Below the pieces are notes generated by a model. It saw only the letters and a program-made list of their open reading frames with translations. It made no database searches and had not been told where the DNA came from. Positions 48,231 to 57,803 of a stretch of 64,000 nucleotides of DNA are shown here, in pieces (position 1 is the stretch's first letter; each line of letters begins with the position of its first letter). Made by a program: the position numbers and the translations under genes. This DNA is from Paenilisteria rustica (GTDB lineage: Bacteria > Bacillota > Bacilli > Lactobacillales > Listeriaceae), in contig NZ_JABJVM010000002.1 of assembly GCF_013820765.1 (NCBI RefSeq), positions 124,001 to 188,000 of the forward strand, written 5' to 3'.

Positions 48231-49550
48231 ATGAACAAAAAAACAAGGTTTGATCAATTTCATTTTCAACCTTTTATTCAGCTTGCCATTGATAAATTAG
48301 GTTTTTATGAACCAACAGAGGTACAACAGAAACTAATACCGGCGATTATGAAAGGCGAAAGCGTTGTGGGGCAATCTCAAACGGGAACTGGGAAGACGCA
48401 TACTTTCTTACTGCCAATCATCAACAAAATTAGAGCGGACAAAGATAGTGTGCAGGCAGTTATTACAGCACCAAGTCGTGAGCTCGCAACACAGATTCAC
48501 AATGAAATCAAAAAACTCATCAAATATAGCGATGACGAAATTCGTTCGCTGCTCGTTATTGGTGGTACGGATAAACAAAGAACGATTGATCGTTTGAAGA
48601 AGCAACAGCCACATATTGTTGTTGGTACGCCTGGTCGAATTAATGATTTAATTCGTGAAACAGCGCTACTCGTTCACACAACGCAGGTCTTTGTTATCGA
48701 TGAAGCGGATATGACGCTTGATATGGGATTCTTGATGGATGTCGATCAAATTGCGAGCAAAATGCCTGAGAACTTGCAAATGCTTGTTTTCTCAGCAACA
48801 ATCCCGCAAAAATTGAAACCTTTCTTGAAAAAATACATGGAAAATCCGCGTTATGAGCATATTCAGCCTCAAGCGTTGGCGAATACGGATGTGGCGCATC
48901 AACTCATTGCTCGCCGTAGTAAGAATAAAATCGATATTCTAAAAGACGCGCTCGTAGCTTATCAACCATATTTGGCAGTCGTTTTCACAAACACGAAAGC
49001 AATGGCGGATGAAGTGGCGAAAGGCTTGACAGAACGTGGTTTGAAAGTGGCTAAGATTCATGGCGGCGTCGAGGCCCGCGAGCGTAAACGTACAATGAAG
49101 CAGTTGGAAAGCTTGGAGTACCAATACGTTGTGGCGACTGATTTAGCGGCGCGTGGTATTGATATTCAAGGCATCAGCCATATCATTAACTACGAGTTAC
49201 CAAGCGATCTTGATTTTTACATCCATAGAACGGGTCGTACAGGTCGTGCCGGACATTCTGGTATCGCGCTTACGATTTACGAACCATCGGATGAAGATGC
49301 ACTGAACCAATTGGAAAAAATGAATATCGAATTCAAACACGTCGATCTTAAAAATGGCGAATTTGTCGATGCGGATGACCGTAATCGTCGTCAAAAACGT
49401 GAAGCGAAGCGCGAAGCAGCGGATCCACGCGAAATCGGTATGCGTAAAAAAGCCAAAGAAAAAGGCAAACCAAACTACAAAAAGAAATTGAACTACAAAA
49501 TGAATGAGATTAAACGTCGCGAAAGAAAAATGAACAAACGCGGGAGGTAA
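48231..49550 (+). CDS. cshB: DEAD-box RNA helicase CshB
   Basis: 439 residues. The Q motif region ([14 protein letters not shown]), motif [10 protein letters not shown], motif II DEAD, motif III SAT, and motif [12 protein letters not shown] are all present. The C-terminal tail (about 380-439) is strongly basic, for RNA binding. CshB is linked to cold growth and RNA turnover or ribosome assembly. It is followed after 5 bases by nfo, as in other Bacillales. Confidence 0.95.
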   Translation: MNKKTRFDQFHFQPFIQLAIDKLGFYEPTEVQQKLIPAIMKGESVVGQSQTGTGKTHTFLLPIINKIRADKDSVQAVITAPSRELATQIHNEIKKLIKYSDDEIRSLLVIGGTDKQRTIDRLKKQQPHIVVGTPGRINDLIRETALLVHTTQVFVIDEADMTLDMGFLMDVDQIASKMPENLQMLVFSATIPQKLKPFLKKYMENPRYEHIQPQALANTDVAHQLIARRSKNKIDILKDALVAYQPYLAVVFTNTKAMADEVAKGLTERGLKVAKIHGGVEARERKRTMKQLESLEYQYVVATDLAARGIDIQGISHIINYELPSDLDFYIHRTGRTGRAGHSGIALTIYEPSDEDALNQLEKMNIEFKHVDLKNGEFVDADDRNRRQKREAKREAADPREIGMRKKAKEKGKPNYKKKLNYKMNEIKRRERKMNKRGR

Positions 49551-49555
49551 TTAGC

Positions 49556-50452
49556 ATGTTAAGATTAGGCTCACATGTTTCGATGAGCGGTAAAGATATG
49601 ATGCTTGCCGCAAGTCAGGAAGCAGCGTCTTATGGATCGAATACATTCATGATCTACACAGGCGCGCCACAAAATACACGACGCAAACCGATTGAAGACT
49701 TGAACATTGAAGCGGGACTTGCACATATGAAAGAGCATGACATCACGGATATCGTGGTGCATGCGCCTTACATTATTAATATTGGAAATGCCGTGAAACC
49801 AGAAACATTTGAAATCGGCGTGACTTTCTTGCAGTCAGAAGTGGAACGTACGGCGGCTCTTGGCGCGAAACAAATCGTTCTTCATCCTGGCGCACATGTT
49901 GGTGAAGGCGCAGAAACGGGCATTAAGCAGATTATTAAAGGCTTGAATGAATCGTTGAAACCGGATCAGAACGTGCAAGTTGCTCTGGAGACGATGGCTG
50001 GAAAAGGTACAGAGATTGGTCGCACATTTGAAGAAATCGCTGCGATTATGGATGGTGTGACGCATAATGAGTTGCTTTCTGTGACATTTGATACGTGTCA
50101 CGTGCATGATGCTGGTTATGATATTGTGAACGATTTTGACGGCGTTTTGAACCAGTTTGATAAAATTATTGGTTTGGATCGCTTGAAGGTGTTACATATC
50201 AATGATAGTAAGAATGAACGAGGCGCGCATAAGGATCGTCACGCAAATATTGGCTTCGGTCATATTGGTTTTGACGCGTTGAATTATATCGTGCATCATC
50301 CGCAGCTGGACGACATTTCTAAAATTTTGGAAACGCCGTATGTTGGGGAAGATAAGAAGAATAAGAAGGCTCCGTATAAGCATGAAATTGCGATGCTTCG
50401 TAGCCAGACATTTGATCCAGACCTGTTAACGAAAATCATGGCGACCGAATAA
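49556..50452 (+). CDS. nfo: Endonuclease IV
   Basis: 298 residues. An AP endonuclease in base excision repair with three zinc ions. Landmarks: [11 protein letters not shown] at the start, [72 protein letters not shown] ribosome-binding site follows the cshB stop closely, so the two are probably co-transcribed. Confidence 0.97.
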   Translation: MLRLGSHVSMSGKDMMLAASQEAASYGSNTFMIYTGAPQNTRRKPIEDLNIEAGLAHMKEHDITDIVVHAPYIINIGNAVKPETFEIGVTFLQSEVERTAALGAKQIVLHPGAHVGEGAETGIKQIIKGLNESLKPDQNVQVALETMAGKGTEIGRTFEEIAAIMDGVTHNELLSVTFDTCHVHDAGYDIVNDFDGVLNQFDKIIGLDRLKVLHINDSKNERGAHKDRHANIGFGHIGFDALNYIVHHPQLDDISKILETPYVGEDKKNKKAPYKHEIAMLRSQTFDPDLLTKIMATE

Positions 50453-50476
50453 GGCGCTAATAAAGGAGATAAAAAC

Positions 50477-51403
50477 ATGACAAAATCACTCGTTTTTGGA
50501 CATAAAAACCCGGATACAGATACAATTTGTTCGGCGATTGCCTATGCTGAATTAAAGAAAGCGCAAGGTCAAGATATCGAAGCAGTGCGTCTTGGCGAAA
50601 TCAATAGTGAGACGGCTTTCGTCCTTGATTATTTCAAAGTAGAAGCGCCGCGCCTTGTTGAAACGGTTGCGAATGAAGTAAAAACGGTTAGCTTAGTAGA
50701 TCATAATGAGAAGCAACAAAGCGTAGCTGATATTGAAGATGTTACCGTGGTTGAAGTTATCGATCATCATCGTATCGCGAATTTCGAAACGGCAGATCCT
50801 TTGTATTACCGCGCGGAGCCAGTTGGTTGTACAGCGACAATTCTTTTCAAAATGTTCCGGGAAAAAGGCATCGAAATTTCGAAAACGACGGCGGGTCTTA
50901 TGCTTTCGGCGATTATTTCCGATACTTTGTTGTACCAATCACCAACGTGTACACCTGAAGATAAGGAAGTCGCTGAAAAATTGGCAACTATCGCAGGTGT
51001 TGAAACAGCTGCATATGGCTTGGACATGTTAAAAGCTGGTGCAGATGTGACGACTAAAACGGTTCCTGAACTATTGCTGGACGCCAAAGAATTCGAAATG
51101 GGCGGTTCGAAAGTAGAAATCGCGCAAATCAATGTTGTCGATGAAAAAGATGTATTGGTGCGCCAAACAGAAGTGGAAGCAGAAATGAGCAAACGGATCG
51201 CTGATAAAGGTCTTGATTTGTATTTGTTTGTCATCACGAATATTTTGACGAATGATTCTGTAGCCATTGCGCTTGGTAGCAAAACCGATAAAGTCGAAGC
51301 GGCATATGGCGTTGTTTTTGCGGCGAATGTAGCACCACTAGCTGGTGTTGTCTCGCGTAAGAAACAAGTCGTGCCAATTTTGACAGAGATTTTTGCGAAA
51401 TAA
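50477..51403 (+). CDS. ppaC: Manganese-dependent inorganic pyrophosphatase
   Basis: 308 residues, family II (DHH) pyrophosphatase. Metal ligands in [24 protein letters not shown], and [16 protein letters not shown] and the C-terminal [10 protein letters not shown] follow. It hydrolyses pyrophosphate from biosynthesis. Typical length. AAGGAG precedes the ATG. Confidence 0.96.
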   Translation: MTKSLVFGHKNPDTDTICSAIAYAELKKAQGQDIEAVRLGEINSETAFVLDYFKVEAPRLVETVANEVKTVSLVDHNEKQQSVADIEDVTVVEVIDHHRIANFETADPLYYRAEPVGCTATILFKMFREKGIEISKTTAGLMLSAIISDTLLYQSPTCTPEDKEVAEKLATIAGVETAAYGLDMLKAGADVTTKTVPELLLDAKEFEMGGSKVEIAQINVVDEKDVLVRQTEVEAEMSKRIADKGLDLYLFVITNILTNDSVAIALGSKTDKVEAAYGVVFAANVAPLAGVVSRKKQVVPILTEIFAK

Positions 51404-51413
51404 CACCAGATGA

Positions 51414-51446
51414 GAAGCAGCTTAGTTGTATAGGCTGTTTCTTTTT
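51414..51446 (+). terminator. Terminator after ppaC
   Basis: GAAGCAGC (51414-51421) pairs with GCTGTTTC (51434-51441), with one G-T pair, followed by a T run. Confidence 0.75.
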
Positions 51447-51467
51447 CTATAGGAAGGGGCGATTAAA

Positions 51468-52277
51468 TTGAAGATAGATCGTTTGGATAGTCTATCATTG
51501 GTGGAGCAGGTGGCGCTATGGAATGAGGCATTCGCAGATTATCTCGTACCAGCCGCTATGACCGAAGCGAGCTTCACTGCGAGAATGGAGAAATTGCAAC
51601 AATCACCACACGAGTCGTTAATCGCAAAAGTGGACGGCGAGGCGGCGGCGATTATATTGACGGGAACGCGCGACTTTACAAATACTAGAATGGCGTGGAT
51701 TGGCGGACTTGCGGTTGTGCCGAGATTCAGGAAAATGGGGATATCGAATCAACTTTTGGAGCGGCTTTTTGTGAGTTACCAAGAGCAGGGTGTGGATGAG
51801 TCGCGTTTAGAGGTGATTTCAGAGAATATTCCTGCGCTTCGACTTTATCAAAAGTTAGGCTATACGCAGATAAATGAATTGATTTATCTTACTGGGACTT
51901 TGCAGGATCATGGTGTGGCGAGTTATCGCTTGAAAGAAGTGAACGATCCGAACGATTACATAGCGCTAGAAGAGGACGTGTTACCGTGGCAAAATCGGAT
52001 TGCGGCGCATCATAAAATCGCGACTATTTGGCGGAATGATGAGCAGTTAGGGTATATTGTTTATGGGATTTCGGATGAGAATCTGATTCTTTTGCAAGTG
52101 AGATTAAATAATGCGCCAAATCAAATTCTAGGATTATTACAGGCGTTTCACGATATGTACGGCAGTATTTCTTGTGCGGTTTTTAATGAGGTCGTGACAA
52201 GCGAATATCTCCCTGTTTTATTGGACAGAGGCTTTGAAAAAGTAGCGAAACAAATCCAGATGCGAAAAAAAATCTAG
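51468..52277 (+). CDS. GNAT family N-acetyltransferase (two-part)
   Basis: 269 residues. The N-terminal GNAT domain (about 1-140) has the acetyl-CoA motif VVPRFRKMGISNQLL and ENIPALRLYQKLGY; the C-terminal part (about 150-269) resembles a second, degenerate GNAT half. Substrate unknown. TTG start with GGAAGGGG upstream. The gene is bounded by terminators on both sides, so it is probably monocistronic. Confidence 0.8.
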   Translation: MKIDRLDSLSLVEQVALWNEAFADYLVPAAMTEASFTARMEKLQQSPHESLIAKVDGEAAAIILTGTRDFTNTRMAWIGGLAVVPRFRKMGISNQLLERLFVSYQEQGVDESRLEVISENIPALRLYQKLGYTQINELIYLTGTLQDHGVASYRLKEVNDPNDYIALEEDVLPWQNRIAAHHKIATIWRNDEQLGYIVYGISDENLILLQVRLNNAPNQILGLLQAFHDMYGSISCAVFNEVVTSEYLPVLLDRGFEKVAKQIQMRKKI

Positions 52278-52278
52278 C

Positions 52279-52313
52279 AAAAAGCGTTTTCCCGAGTGGA
52301 AAACGCTTTTTTA
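52279..52313. terminator. Bidirectional terminator, GNAT gene / TspO gene
   Basis: AAAAAGCGTTTTCC (52279-52292) and GGAAAACGCTTTTT (52298-52311) form a perfect 14-bp stem with a 5-base loop between convergent genes. Confidence 0.93.
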
Positions 52314-52317
52314 ACAC

Positions 52318-53031
52318 CTATGTTCTCCGACGAATCGGAATGAAGTTTGCCAGGAACAGTACAATAGCCAGAATCAGCGCTGTGTAGGAAACGACGGCGT
52401 TCCAGTCCAGTACACGAATGTAAATCCCAACGAATGCCCAGACAAAGACAAGTGGCGCGATCCAATCGTTTTCGCGGGCTCGGAAAGTATAAGCGATAAG
52501 CGTTGCAACAATGAGTAGTAAAATCGTCCAAACGACTTCGCCAAGCCCTAAGAAGCTGGTGATCTCTCGCCACGTGAGGTAATAACAAATATTCGCGATA
52601 GTTGCCACGCTTACCCAACCTAAGTAGAGACTGATTGGCGCCCTCCAAATAAGCGATTTTGTCACGGCTTGTTGTGCTTTGTAAAGCGTGATGAGTCCAA
52701 TTAAGAGTAAGAGCATGACGATTACGGAGCCTAGAAAATACCCATAATGCCAGCAAACAATCCATAAACCGTTTAATAAAGACGTTATCGAGAATGAAAA
52801 GGCGAGCGCTTTCGTCACATTTTTTCGATTGAAAGTCAGTGCGATGAGCCATAGGAACAGGCTGACGTAAATCACGCCCCAAATAATAAATACGTATCCC
52901 GCTGGTGTAAATAAAACATCGAGTCGATTGGAGATTTCCCCAGTATTCACGCCATTCAGCGGTAAAATATTGGCTAATGCATTCATGCCAACCATGATCA
53001 CAAAGCACAGATACATCCAGATTAATTTCAT
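52318..53031 (-). CDS. TspO/MBR-related membrane protein
   Basis: 237 residues with about eight hydrophobic segments. It carries TspO-like marks: PAGYVFIIWGVIYVSLF, NGLWIVCW, ISLYLGWVSVATIANI and WVFVGIYI-like VWAFVGIYIRV. It is longer than classical TspO (about 160 residues), like a group of Firmicutes tryptophan-rich relatives. Ligand and role unknown; porphyrin binding is known only for true TspO. ATG at 53031 follows GGAGGTGC; the frame extends 5 codons upstream. An antisense-phase open frame on the same strand (52274-53008) is a shadow. Confidence 0.75.
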   Translation of the reverse strand: MKLIWMYLCFVIMVGMNALANILPLNGVNTGEISNRLDVLFTPAGYVFIIWGVIYVSLFLWLIALTFNRKNVTKALAFSFSITSLLNGLWIVCWHYGYFLGSVIVMLLLLIGLITLYKAQQAVTKSLIWRAPISLYLGWVSVATIANICYYLTWREITSFLGLGEVVWTILLLIVATLIAYTFRARENDWIAPLVFVWAFVGIYIRVLDWNAVVSYTALILAIVLFLANFIPIRRRT

Positions 53032-53104
53032 TTTAAGCACCTCCATAGTTGTGTTTTCCCTTTATCGGCCTTCATTAATCATCTGATAAACGAATAAAAA
53101 TGAT

Positions 53105-53125
53105 AAATAGGAGTGATTACGATTT
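53105..53125 (+). promoter_or_regulatory. Zur operator upstream of zurA
   Basis: The right half-site ATTACGATTT is a perfect match to the Gram-positive Zur box and the left half AAATAGGAGT matches 7 of 10. The site overlaps the -35 box of the zurA promoter, so zinc-loaded ZurR would block RNA polymerase. Confidence 0.75.
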
Positions 53126-53151
53126 ACAGGTTCCCTATTTTTATGTATACT
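53123..53151 (+). promoter_or_regulatory. Promoter of zurA-zurM-zurR
   Basis: TTTACA (53123-53128) and TATACT (53146-53151) stand 17 bases apart, 46 bases before the zurA start. Confidence 0.8.
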
Positions 53152-53196
53152 AGGTAAAGTAGTGATTTTTAAGTATAGAAGGAGTTTTTTCAAGGT

Positions 53197-53961
53197 ATGG
53201 ATGAGATATTAAAGGTAGCGAACATTTCCTACCATTATGATAAAGAAGAAGTGCTCCAGAGAATCAACTTATCAATCAAAAAAGGCAGCTTCACGGGGAT
53301 TATTGGGCCGAATGGTTCTGGGAAATCGACGTTGCTGAAACTGATTTTAGGTCTTCTAAAAACGCAGCAAGGCGAGATTACCTTGTTCGGGAAGCCACAT
53401 GCAGACTTTAAGGATTGGTCTAAAATTGGCTTCGTATCGCAAAAGTCGAATGCGTTTAACGGGGCTTTTCCTGCGACCGTGAAAGAAGTCGTGTCTAGTG
53501 GTTTGGTGAAGAAGAAAGGGATGTTTCGCCGCTTGAACCGCCATGATTTTGAAGCGGTCTACGAGGCGCTGGATATTGTGGATATGAGACGGTTCGCGGG
53601 GCGGAATATTGGCGAGCTTTCTGGTGGGCAGCAGCAACGTGTTTTTATCGCCCGGGCGCTTGTGAGTAAGCCGGAAATGCTGATTTTGGATGAGCCCACG
53701 GTTGGGATTGATGCGCAGAATGTGGCTTCTTTTTACGAGTTGTTGAAAGAGCTGAATGCGAAAGAGGACATTACGATGTTGCTCGTGACGCATGATATTT
53801 TAGCGGTGAATTCGTATGTGGATCATATTGTCAGCATGAATACGAAGGTGCTTTTTGACGGAACCGCGGTTGATTATCAGCTGTATTTAGAGGAACGAGA
53901 ACTTGAGGCGCTTGAGGCGAGTCGGATTGGAGTGACACATTGTGATTGCGAACCTGTTTGA
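53197..53961 (+). CDS. zurA: Zinc ABC transporter ATPase ZurA (ZnuC/AdcC type)
   Basis: 254 residues. Walker A GPNGSGKST (about residues 36-44), signature LSGGQQQRVFIARAL, Walker B LILDEPTVG and the H-loop VTHD. The C-terminal HCDCEP tail is Cys/His-rich. With ZurM and a separately encoded binding protein it imports zinc. It overlaps zurM by 20 bases. AGGAG precedes the ATG. Confidence 0.93.
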   Translation: MDEILKVANISYHYDKEEVLQRINLSIKKGSFTGIIGPNGSGKSTLLKLILGLLKTQQGEITLFGKPHADFKDWSKIGFVSQKSNAFNGAFPATVKEVVSSGLVKKKGMFRRLNRHDFEAVYEALDIVDMRRFAGRNIGELSGGQQQRVFIARALVSKPEMLILDEPTVGIDAQNVASFYELLKELNAKEDITMLLVTHDILAVNSYVDHIVSMNTKVLFDGTAVDYQLYLEERELEALEASRIGVTHCDCEPV

Positions 53962-54817
53962 ATATGATTTTATCCGAAATACATTTATCGTCGGCATCGT
54001 GATTGGGATTGTGGCACCGCTTTTAGGAAGTTTTATCGTAGTTCGGCGGCTTTCATTGATGGCTGACGCGTTAAGTCACGTCAGTTTGGCCGGCATCGCG
54101 GTGAGTCTCTATTTGAGCAAGATGTATTTACCACTCGTGGCGCTTAATCCGCTTTATCTCGGCTTTGGATTTGCAGTTGGCGGGTCCTTATTAATGGAAA
54201 AACTGCGCAATGTGTATAAGCAATTCCAAGAACTGGCGATACCGATTATCATGTCGGCGGGGATGGGATTCAGTGTTATTTTTATATCACTTGCTAATGG
54301 CTTTAATACCGACTTGTTCAGCTACTTATTCGGAAGTGTCAGCGCCGTGAGTACCTCGGATATGTGGACGATTTTGGCGACTGCTTTTGTTGTATTAGTC
54401 ACTGTATTTTTCTTGTATAAAGAACTATTTTTGCTATCATTTGACGAAGAGTACGCGAATGCATCAGGAATTCCTGCAAAAGTGGTAGACGTGATTTTCA
54501 TGCTTTTAGTAGCGCTCGTAATTGCATCCAGCATGCGTATCGTTGGGATTCTACTCGTGTCGTCCTTGATGACATTGCCTGTAGCAGCCGCAATTCGTAT
54601 CGCTAAAGGCTTTAAACAGACAATTGCTTATGCGATTCTATTCGGGGAAATATCGGTTATAGGCGGCCTTGTGAGTGCCTTTTACCTCGACCTAGCTCCG
54701 GGTGGTTCGATTGTTATTATCTCTGTGCTCATTTTAGTTATAACGATTAGTGTTCAAAAAGTGAAACAAAAACTGGCGATAGCCGAAAGAAGTGATTCGA
54801 ATGTCTCTAACAGCTAA
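53942..54817 (+). CDS. zurM: Zinc ABC transporter permease ZurM (ZnuB type)
   Basis: 291 residues with about eight membrane segments. ABC-3 family marks: [37 protein letters not shown] and the late [21 protein letters not shown] start inside zurA. Its end overlaps zurR. No substrate-binding lipoprotein gene is adjacent. Confidence 0.92.
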   Translation: MIANLFEYDFIRNTFIVGIVIGIVAPLLGSFIVVRRLSLMADALSHVSLAGIAVSLYLSKMYLPLVALNPLYLGFGFAVGGSLLMEKLRNVYKQFQELAIPIIMSAGMGFSVIFISLANGFNTDLFSYLFGSVSAVSTSDMWTILATAFVVLVTVFFLYKELFLLSFDEEYANASGIPAKVVDVIFMLLVALVIASSMRIVGILLVSSLMTLPVAAAIRIAKGFKQTIAYAILFGEISVIGGLVSAFYLDLAPGGSIVIISVLILVITISVQKVKQKLAIAERSDSNVSNS

Positions 54818-55229
54818 TGAAGCGTTGCAATTAATGAAACGAAAAGGATACAAACATACGGATAAGCGCGAATTTCTAATCAATCTTTTTGCGCGAAAAA
54901 ATCGTTACATGACGGCAAAAGAAGTTTTGGAGTGCATGAAAGAGGATTTTCCAGGGATTAGTTTCGATACGATTTACCGTAATTTGTCTTTATTTGTAGA
55001 ATTGGATTTGTTTGAGGAAACCGAGTTGTCGAGTGAGAAACATTTCCGATTATCGTGTGCACATGAAGAACATCATCATCATTTTATTTGTATGGAATGT
55101 GGAAAAACGCGTGAAATTCGGATGTGCCCGATGGATTTTCTGGAAGAAGCATTGCCGGGATATCAAGTGGAAGGCCATAAGTTTGAAGTGTATGGAAAAT
55201 GCCCAGATTGCTTAGCGAAAGTTGGATGA
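54801..55229 (+). CDS. zurR: Zinc uptake regulator ZurR (Fur family)
   Basis: 142 residues. An N-terminal winged helix ([28 protein letters not shown]), then a metal-binding C-terminus with [19 protein letters not shown] and the second CPDC pair that holds the structural zinc. It is in one operon with zurAM, consistent with autoregulation through the Zur box. ATG at 54801 is chosen; the GTG at 54792 lies in the ribosome-binding region. Confidence 0.92.
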   Translation: MSLTANEALQLMKRKGYKHTDKREFLINLFARKNRYMTAKEVLECMKEDFPGISFDTIYRNLSLFVELDLFEETELSSEKHFRLSCAHEEHHHHFICMECGKTREIRMCPMDFLEEALPGYQVEGHKFEVYGKCPDCLAKVG

Positions 55230-55234
55230 ACACA

Positions 55235-55268
55235 CGAAAACGCGCCCCATTAACGGGAACGCGTTTTT
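55235..55268. terminator. Bidirectional terminator, zurR / exonuclease gene
   Basis: AAAACGCG (55237-55244) pairs with CGCGTTTT (55260-55267), extended by CCC/GGG, with T runs at the plus-strand end. It overlaps the last codons of the convergent gene. Confidence 0.85.
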
Positions 55269-55846
55269 TTCTTGGTTACAAAATTAGTACCATTTATTTG
55301 TCCAAACTGATAACCAATCGAATCGACTAACTCGGGAATCGTGTTTACTTGCTGGATATTGGCGAGTTCACACACGATATCAGCCGCAACGATGGAATCT
55401 TCCAACGCGTGGTGATGCTCAAATGTGATACCAAAATAGTCAGCAACAAGATTTAATTTATGCGAACGTAACGGCAATATTTTTTGTGATAACACGCAGG
55501 AACAGAAGTACAAATTTGCGGGTAATGGCAAACCGTATTTCTCTGTTGTAGCGCGGAAAACATTGATATCAAACGTTGCAAAATGCGCAGCAACGGGTAA
55601 ATCCCCGATAAATTTCATAATACTCGGATAGACTTCCAACCAGTTTGGCGATTCCCACACATCTTCTGGATAAATCCCATGAATTCGAATGTTCGATGCG
55701 TAGAAATCTTCTTCAGGATTGATTAATTGATAGTATTCGGAATGCTTTTCGCCGTTCAGATATTTGACCATCCCAATGGAGCAAGGACTAGTCCGCGAAC
55801 CATTCGCAGTTTCAAAATCAAGAACGACATAGTTTAAATCTTTCAT
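55250..55846 (-). CDS. DEDDh 3'-5' exonuclease (DnaQ-like)
   Basis: 198 residues. Exo I YVVLDFETANG (D and E), Exo II AHFATFDINVF, and Exo III HHALEDSIVAADI with catalytic H and D. It is related to the epsilon proofreading domain but free-standing; single-stranded DNA or RNA could be the substrate. The C-terminal segment (about 165-198) is a basic tail ending KKKTRSR. It precedes no obvious replication partner. Confidence 0.85.
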   Translation of the reverse strand: MKDLNYVVLDFETANGSRTSPCSIGMVKYLNGEKHSEYYQLINPEEDFYASNIRIHGIYPEDVWESPNWLEVYPSIMKFIGDLPVAAHFATFDINVFRATTEKYGLPLPANLYFCSCVLSQKILPLRSHKLNLVADYFGITFEHHHALEDSIVAADIVCELANIQQVNTIPELVDSIGYQFGQINGTNFVTKKKTRSR

Positions 55847-55878
55847 CTTGTCTTCACTCCTTCTCGTCCATCATACCT

Positions 55879-57420
55879 CTAAGAATTTGACTTGCGCAAG
55901 GATTTTGGTTTGATATAGAGGCCAAGGTCGCGCCGTTCTTTTCGCAGTGCTTTGGACAGTGAGAGCATCATCAAAAGCATGATAAACGAAAACGGTAGGG
56001 CGACGATGATAAGCATATTTTGCAAGCCTTCTAAACCCCCACTGAAAAGTAGAATCGATGCGATCAGCGACTGGATAATGCCCCAAATAAATTTGACACG
56101 ATTGGCAGGGTTCATCACGCCATTCATCGTTTGCATGCCGAGCACGTACGTCGCAGAGTCAGCCGATGTGATGAAAAATACGCCAATCAAGAAAATCGCG
56201 ATCACAGATAATAGTGAGCCAAGGGGCATATGATTGAATGTCCCGAACAGGACTTCCTCGGTTTTCAGTTGCGTTAAGTCGAAGCCAGCACGTTGCACGG
56301 ATGTAGAGGCGGTTCCAAAAACGGAGAACCAAACGATACTAAGTAACGTTGGTAATAAAATAACGCCAGCTAAAAATTCACGGATTCGGCGACCTTTGGA
56401 AACACGCGCGATAAAAATACCGACAAACGGTGACCAAGAAATAAACCAAGCCCAATAAAAAATCGTCCAGTTATTAATCCACTCACGACCCGCCGCATCA
56501 ACTGGCGAAGTCCGGAAGCTCATGCCGACAAAATTTTGCATATAAGCACCTGTAGCATCGGTCATCATGTTCAGTGTCAGCAGGGTTGGGCCAACGATAA
56601 TGACGATAATCATCAGCAGAACCGCCAACACCATATTCGTATTACTGAGCCACTTCATACCGCGACCAAGCCCACTCATGGCAGAGGTTAAAAACAGGAC
56701 GGTAACGATCGCAATGATTATAATCTGTACTTTAAAACTAACTGGAATATCGAATAAGAAGGATAAACCACCGTTGATTTGTGTTGCACCAAAGCCAAGC
56801 GTCGTTGCGACACCAACAATCGTCGCGAATACCGCGATTACATCAATTGTCACACGGACAGAAGGCTTCATCCATTTTCCGAGAAGTGGATCAAGCGTTG
56901 CGCTAATTAATCCAGCCTTATCATGTCTAAACTGGAAATAGGCCAGCGTTAAGCCAACGAAAGCGTAAATCGCCCAAGCATGAATTCCCCAATGGAAAAA
57001 GGAGAAACGGAACGCGTCCATTAACGCCTGATTCGTTCCAGGTTCTGCCTCAGGACTCGAAATCGCATAATGAGATAATGGCTCTGTCGCGCCCCAAAAC
57101 ACAAGCCCAACGCCCATTCCAGCGCTAAACAGCATACCGAACCAAGAAATAGTTGAATATTTCGGTTTTTCTCCAGCTTTACCGAGTTTGATCGATCCAA
57201 TCGGACTGAAAATCAAGTAAAAACAGAAAATAACGATGACTGAAACGAAAATTAAGTAGTACCAGCCAAATGTTGTCGTAATAAAATTTTGAATGTTCGC
57301 GGTTACGCTAGCTAAGCCTGTTGGCGTTAGAATGCCGATTGTAACGAAGATAAGCGTGATGGCCAGCGTGATCCAAAACACATTTGTAATTTTGTGCGAA
57401 GTTTCCTTTTTTGTTCCCAT
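55879..57420 (-). CDS. BCCT family transporter (probable glycine betaine/choline uptake)
   Basis: 513 residues, 12 membrane segments. The conserved SAGMGVGLVFWGATEPLSHY and the Trp-rich WAWFISWSPFVGIFIARVSKGRRIREF mark it as a betaine/carnitine/choline transporter, closest in look to the OpuD/BetL sodium-coupled betaine carriers. It should serve osmoprotection. ATG with AGTGAGGA upstream. L. monocytogenes betL lies elsewhere as I recall, so this may be an additional or relocated carrier. Confidence 0.88.
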   Translation of the reverse strand: MGTKKETSHKITNVFWITLAITLIFVTIGILTPTGLASVTANIQNFITTTFGWYYLIFVSVIVIFCFYLIFSPIGSIKLGKAGEKPKYSTISWFGMLFSAGMGVGLVFWGATEPLSHYAISSPEAEPGTNQALMDAFRFSFFHWGIHAWAIYAFVGLTLAYFQFRHDKAGLISATLDPLLGKWMKPSVRVTIDVIAVFATIVGVATTLGFGATQINGGLSFLFDIPVSFKVQIIIIAIVTVLFLTSAMSGLGRGMKWLSNTNMVLAVLLMIIVIIVGPTLLTLNMMTDATGAYMQNFVGMSFRTSPVDAAGREWINNWTIFYWAWFISWSPFVGIFIARVSKGRRIREFLAGVILLPTLLSIVWFSVFGTASTSVQRAGFDLTQLKTEEVLFGTFNHMPLGSLLSVIAIFLIGVFFITSADSATYVLGMQTMNGVMNPANRVKFIWGIIQSLIASILLFSGGLEGLQNMLIIVALPFSFIMLLMMLSLSKALRKERRDLGLYIKPKSLRKSNS

Positions 57421-57511
57421 AATTCCTCACTTTCATTGCCAGATAAATTTCTGTGTAGAATCTAGCAAATAAACAAGAACGAAACGGTGAAATAGTTCCA
57501 TTCGGGTTTGT

Positions 57512-57540
57512 ATTATAGTTGACCTTAACTATGGTAACAA
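57512..57540 (-). promoter_or_regulatory. Promoter of the BCCT transporter gene
   Basis: On the minus strand TTGTTA (57540-57535) and TATAAT (57517-57512) are 17 bases apart, about 90 bases before the start codon. No sigma-B pattern was recognised. Confidence 0.7.
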
Positions 57541-57669
57541 AGATTGACGGTGAAAGCAAATGAGCTTCCTATATACAAATAACTCGTTTAGTAACTTTGT
57601 TAAGAATAGGAACACGGCACCAGAAAATGATTTTTTAGTTCATTTTATTGATAATCGGATGAAATAAAA

Positions 57670-57697
57670 TTGCATTTTGGCAATAATGTAGTATAAT
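57670..57697 (+). promoter_or_regulatory. Promoter of the amidase gene
   Basis: TTGCAT (57670-57675) and TATAAT (57692-57697) are 16 bases apart. Two bases on is AGGAGG (57699-57704) followed by TTGATGGAAATATAA, a strong ribosome-binding sequence with at most a 3-4 codon frame, about 100 bases before the real gene. Confidence 0.6.
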
Positions 57698-57803
57698 TAG
57701 GAGGTTGATGGAAATATAAGTGATGGATGAGTTTATCTCGATTGAAAAGCTTGTCTTTCTCCAACAAGAATGAAAACGATTACTAAAAAGGGAGATGGTA
57801 GTT

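Noticed and set aside
52274-53008. Long open frame (244 codons) on the minus strand over the TspO-like gene
   Set aside because: Same strand, other phase; its translation is Arg/His/Cys-rich with no membrane pattern, and it has no ribosome-binding site, while the 52318-53031 frame is a coherent membrane protein.
57421-57560. Sigma-B promoter for the BCCT transporter
   Set aside because: No GTTT with a correctly spaced GGGTAT was found; a sigma-A type TTGTTA-17-TATAAT explains the region better.
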